47,751 nt of DNA from Ralstonia sp. TCR112 (GTDB taxonomy: Bacteria; Pseudomonadota; Gammaproteobacteria; Burkholderiales; Burkholderiaceae): positions 1 to 47,751 of the forward strand of contig NZ_VOSS01000088.1 of NCBI RefSeq assembly GCF_007997035.1, given 5' to 3'. Of the stretch, positions 45,975-47,751 are shown piece after piece. Below the pieces are notes generated by a model, which was given only the letters and a program-made list of their open reading frames with translations, was not told where the DNA came from and did no database searches. Each line of letters begins with the position of its first letter. Position 1 is the first letter of the stretch. The position numbers were made by a program, and so were the translations under genes.

Positions 45975-47693
45975 ATGACATTGAAGATCAATCGCCGCGC
46001 GTATGCGGAAATGTTCGGCCCCACCACGGGCGACCGCGTCCGCCTGGCCGATACCGAACTCATCGTCGAAGTCGAACGCGACTTCACCGTCTACGGCGAG
46101 GAAGTGAAATTCGGCGGCGGCAAGGTCATCCGCGACGGCATGGGCCAGAGCCAGCGCGAATCGAAGGACTGCGCCGACACCGTCATCACCAACGCACTGA
46201 TCATCGACCACTGGGGCATCGTCAAGGCCGACATCGGCCTGAAGCACGGCCGCATCTCGGCGATCGGCAAGGCGGGCAATCCGGACATCCAGCCCGGCGT
46301 GACCATCGTCATCGGCCCCGGCACCGAGATCATCGCGGGCGAGGGCATGATCGTCACCGCCGGCGGCGTCGACTCGCACATCCACTTCATCTGTCCGCAG
46401 CAGATCGACGAAGCGCTGAACAGCGGCGTGACGACGATGATCGGCGGCGGCACCGGCCCCGCCACCGGCACATACGCCACCACCTGCACGCCGGGCCCGT
46501 GGTACATGCAGCGCATGCTGCAGGCCGCGGATGCGTACCCGATGAACATCGGCTTCCTGGGCAAGGGCAACGGCAGCCTGCCCGGCGCGCTGCGCGAGCA
46601 GATCGACGCGGGCGCCATCGGCCTGAAGCTGCACGAAGACTGGGGCTCCACGCCCGCCGCCATCGACTGCTGCCTGGGCGTGGCGGACGACACCGACACG
46701 CAGGTCGCCATCCACACCGATACGTTGAACGAATCGGGCTTTGTCGAGGCCACCGTCGCGGCATTCAAAGGCCGCACGATCCACACGTATCACACCGAAG
46801 GCGCGGGCGGTGGGCACGCGCCCGACATCATCCGCGTGTGCGGTGAATCGAACGTGCTGCCGTCGTCGACCAACCCGACGCGGCCCTTCACCGTCAACAC
46901 GCTGGACGAGCACCTCGACATGCTGATGGTGTGCCATCACCTCGATGCGTCCATCGCCGAAGACATCGCTTTTGCCGAAAGCCGCATCCGCCGCGAGACG
47001 ATCGCCGCTGAAGACATCCTGCACGACCTCGGCGCGTTCTCGATGATCTCCAGCGATTCGCAAGCCATGGGCCGCGTCGGCGAAGTCGTGCTGCGTACGT
47101 GGCAGACCGCCCACAAGATGAAGGTGCAGCGCGGCAAGCTGGCCGGCGACCCGAACGATGCGCGCGGCGGGCATGACAACTTCCGCGTCAAGCGTTACGT
47201 GGCCAAGTACACGATTAACCCCGCGCTCACGCACGGCATCGCACATGAAGTTGGCTCGGTTGAAGTCGGCAAATGGGCAGACCTCGTGCTGTGGAAGCCG
47301 GCGTTCTTTGGCGTGAAGCCGAGCCTGATCCTGAAGGGCGGGATGATTGCCTCTGCGGCGATGGGCGATGCAAATGCGTCGATCCCGACACCGCAGCCGG
47401 TGCACTATCGGCCGATGTTTGGGTCGGCCGGCGGGGCGTTGGGGCGGACGTCGTTGACGTTCCTGTCGCAGTCAGCTGCTGCGGCTGGCGTGGCGGAGCA
47501 GTATGGGTTGGCTAAGACGACAGCGGTGGTCAAGGGCACGCGTACTGTGAGCAAGGCGGACATGATTCATAACGACTGGCGGCCTGACATTACTGTGGAT
47601 CCGGAGACGTATCAGGTGGTGGCGGATGGGACGGTGTTGACTTGTGAGCCGGCGGAGGTGTTGCCTATGGCGCAGAGGTATTTCTTGTTTTGA
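45975..47693 (+). CDS. ureC: Urease subunit alpha (catalytic)
   Basis: 572 residues, family length. It hydrolyses urea to ammonia and carbamate at a binuclear nickel centre. Nickel ligands His135 and His137 in SHIHF, the carbamylated Lys218 in KLHEDWG, the general-acid region with CHHLD (Cys320, His321) and the Asp in [10 protein letters not shown] are all present. Base use changes sharply in the last ~95 codons (from about 47400): codons switch from mostly C-ending to G- or T-ending, with AGG, TGT, CCT and many TTG and GGG, while the protein stays conserved. ureE, F and G are not in the window. Confidence 0.97.
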   Translation: MTLKINRRAYAEMFGPTTGDRVRLADTELIVEVERDFTVYGEEVKFGGGKVIRDGMGQSQRESKDCADTVITNALIIDHWGIVKADIGLKHGRISAIGKAGNPDIQPGVTIVIGPGTEIIAGEGMIVTAGGVDSHIHFICPQQIDEALNSGVTTMIGGGTGPATGTYATTCTPGPWYMQRMLQAADAYPMNIGFLGKGNGSLPGALREQIDAGAIGLKLHEDWGSTPAAIDCCLGVADDTDTQVAIHTDTLNESGFVEATVAAFKGRTIHTYHTEGAGGGHAPDIIRVCGESNVLPSSTNPTRPFTVNTLDEHLDMLMVCHHLDASIAEDIAFAESRIRRETIAAEDILHDLGAFSMISSDSQAMGRVGEVVLRTWQTAHKMKVQRGKLAGDPNDARGGHDNFRVKRYVAKYTINPALTHGIAHEVGSVEVGKWADLVLWKPAFFGVKPSLILKGGMIASAAMGDANASIPTPQPVHYRPMFGSAGGALGRTSLTFLSQSAAAAGVAEQYGLAKTTAVVKGTRTVSKADMIHNDWRPDITVDPETYQVVADGTVLTCEPAEVLPMAQRYFLF

Positions 47694-47751
47694 GTTTTTG
47701 GCTGGGGATGGGCTCTGGTGGTTCATCCCTGTTTCGTACCCTGCCGGGCAC
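47694..47751. other. Downstream end, no gene seen
   Basis: 58 bases after the ureC stop. No start with a clear ribosome site and no terminator is visible. The G/T-rich character of the ureC 3' end continues for about 40 bases. Confidence 0.4.

Overview
The window is about 65% GC, gene-dense chromosomal DNA from a betaproteobacterium. Gene order and protein sequence both suggest a Ralstonia (Burkholderiaceae). Pointers are the ilvI-ilvH-ilvC-psd-pssA-leuA cluster, the tpiA-secG-tRNA-Leu-nuo cluster with separate nuoC and nuoD and a trailing DUF2818 gene, and the urtABCDE plus urease locus with a HupE/UreJ gene between ureA and ureB. This genus call rests on recognition, not on a search. No phage, IS element, CRISPR array or genomic island was seen.

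Layout. (1) 1-1716, minus strand: an ECF-type sigma factor, a single-pass membrane protein (DUF3619) and an exported DUF3106 protein with LTxxQ-like motifs, cut by the window edge. (2) 2076-8954: branched-chain amino acid synthesis (ilvI, ilvH, ilvC), phosphatidylethanolamine synthesis (psd, pssA) and leuA. A leucine-rich leader peptide and attenuator precede leuA. (3) 9198-11082: a divergent pair, a BamE-like lipoprotein and an orphan periplasmic binding protein. (4) 11243-16103: rpsO, pnp with a long 5'-leader hairpin, an HAD hydrolase and a quinone oxidoreductase. (5) 16184-32865: tpiA, secG, tRNA-Leu(GAG), all 14 nuo genes of respiratory complex I, and DUF2818. (6) 32910-37624: a Nudix hydrolase, then DUF1178, two acyl-CoA dehydrogenases and two MaoC-type hydratases, behind a promoter overlapped by a long dyad. 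(7) 37888-47693: a nitrogen module. A sigma-54 promoter drives urtABCDE (urea import), followed by ureD, ureA, hupE/ureJ, ureB and ureC (urea hydrolysis). ureE, ureF and ureG would lie beyond the right edge.

Two genes, nuoL and the second maoC, carry a single-base loss that splits an otherwise intact reading frame. Both losses look like one base missing from a two-base run, so assembly error must be excluded before calling them pseudogenes.

The most interesting signals are: the leuA attenuator with tandem rare CUA leucine codons and a possibly leaderless leader ORF; the sigma factor / DUF3619 / DUF3106 unit as a candidate uncharacterised envelope-signalling module; the dyad operator at the DUF1178/acyl-CoA dehydrogenase promoter; the sigma-54 promoter with three 11-bp-phased repeats; and an abrupt codon-usage change in the last ~95 codons of ureC.
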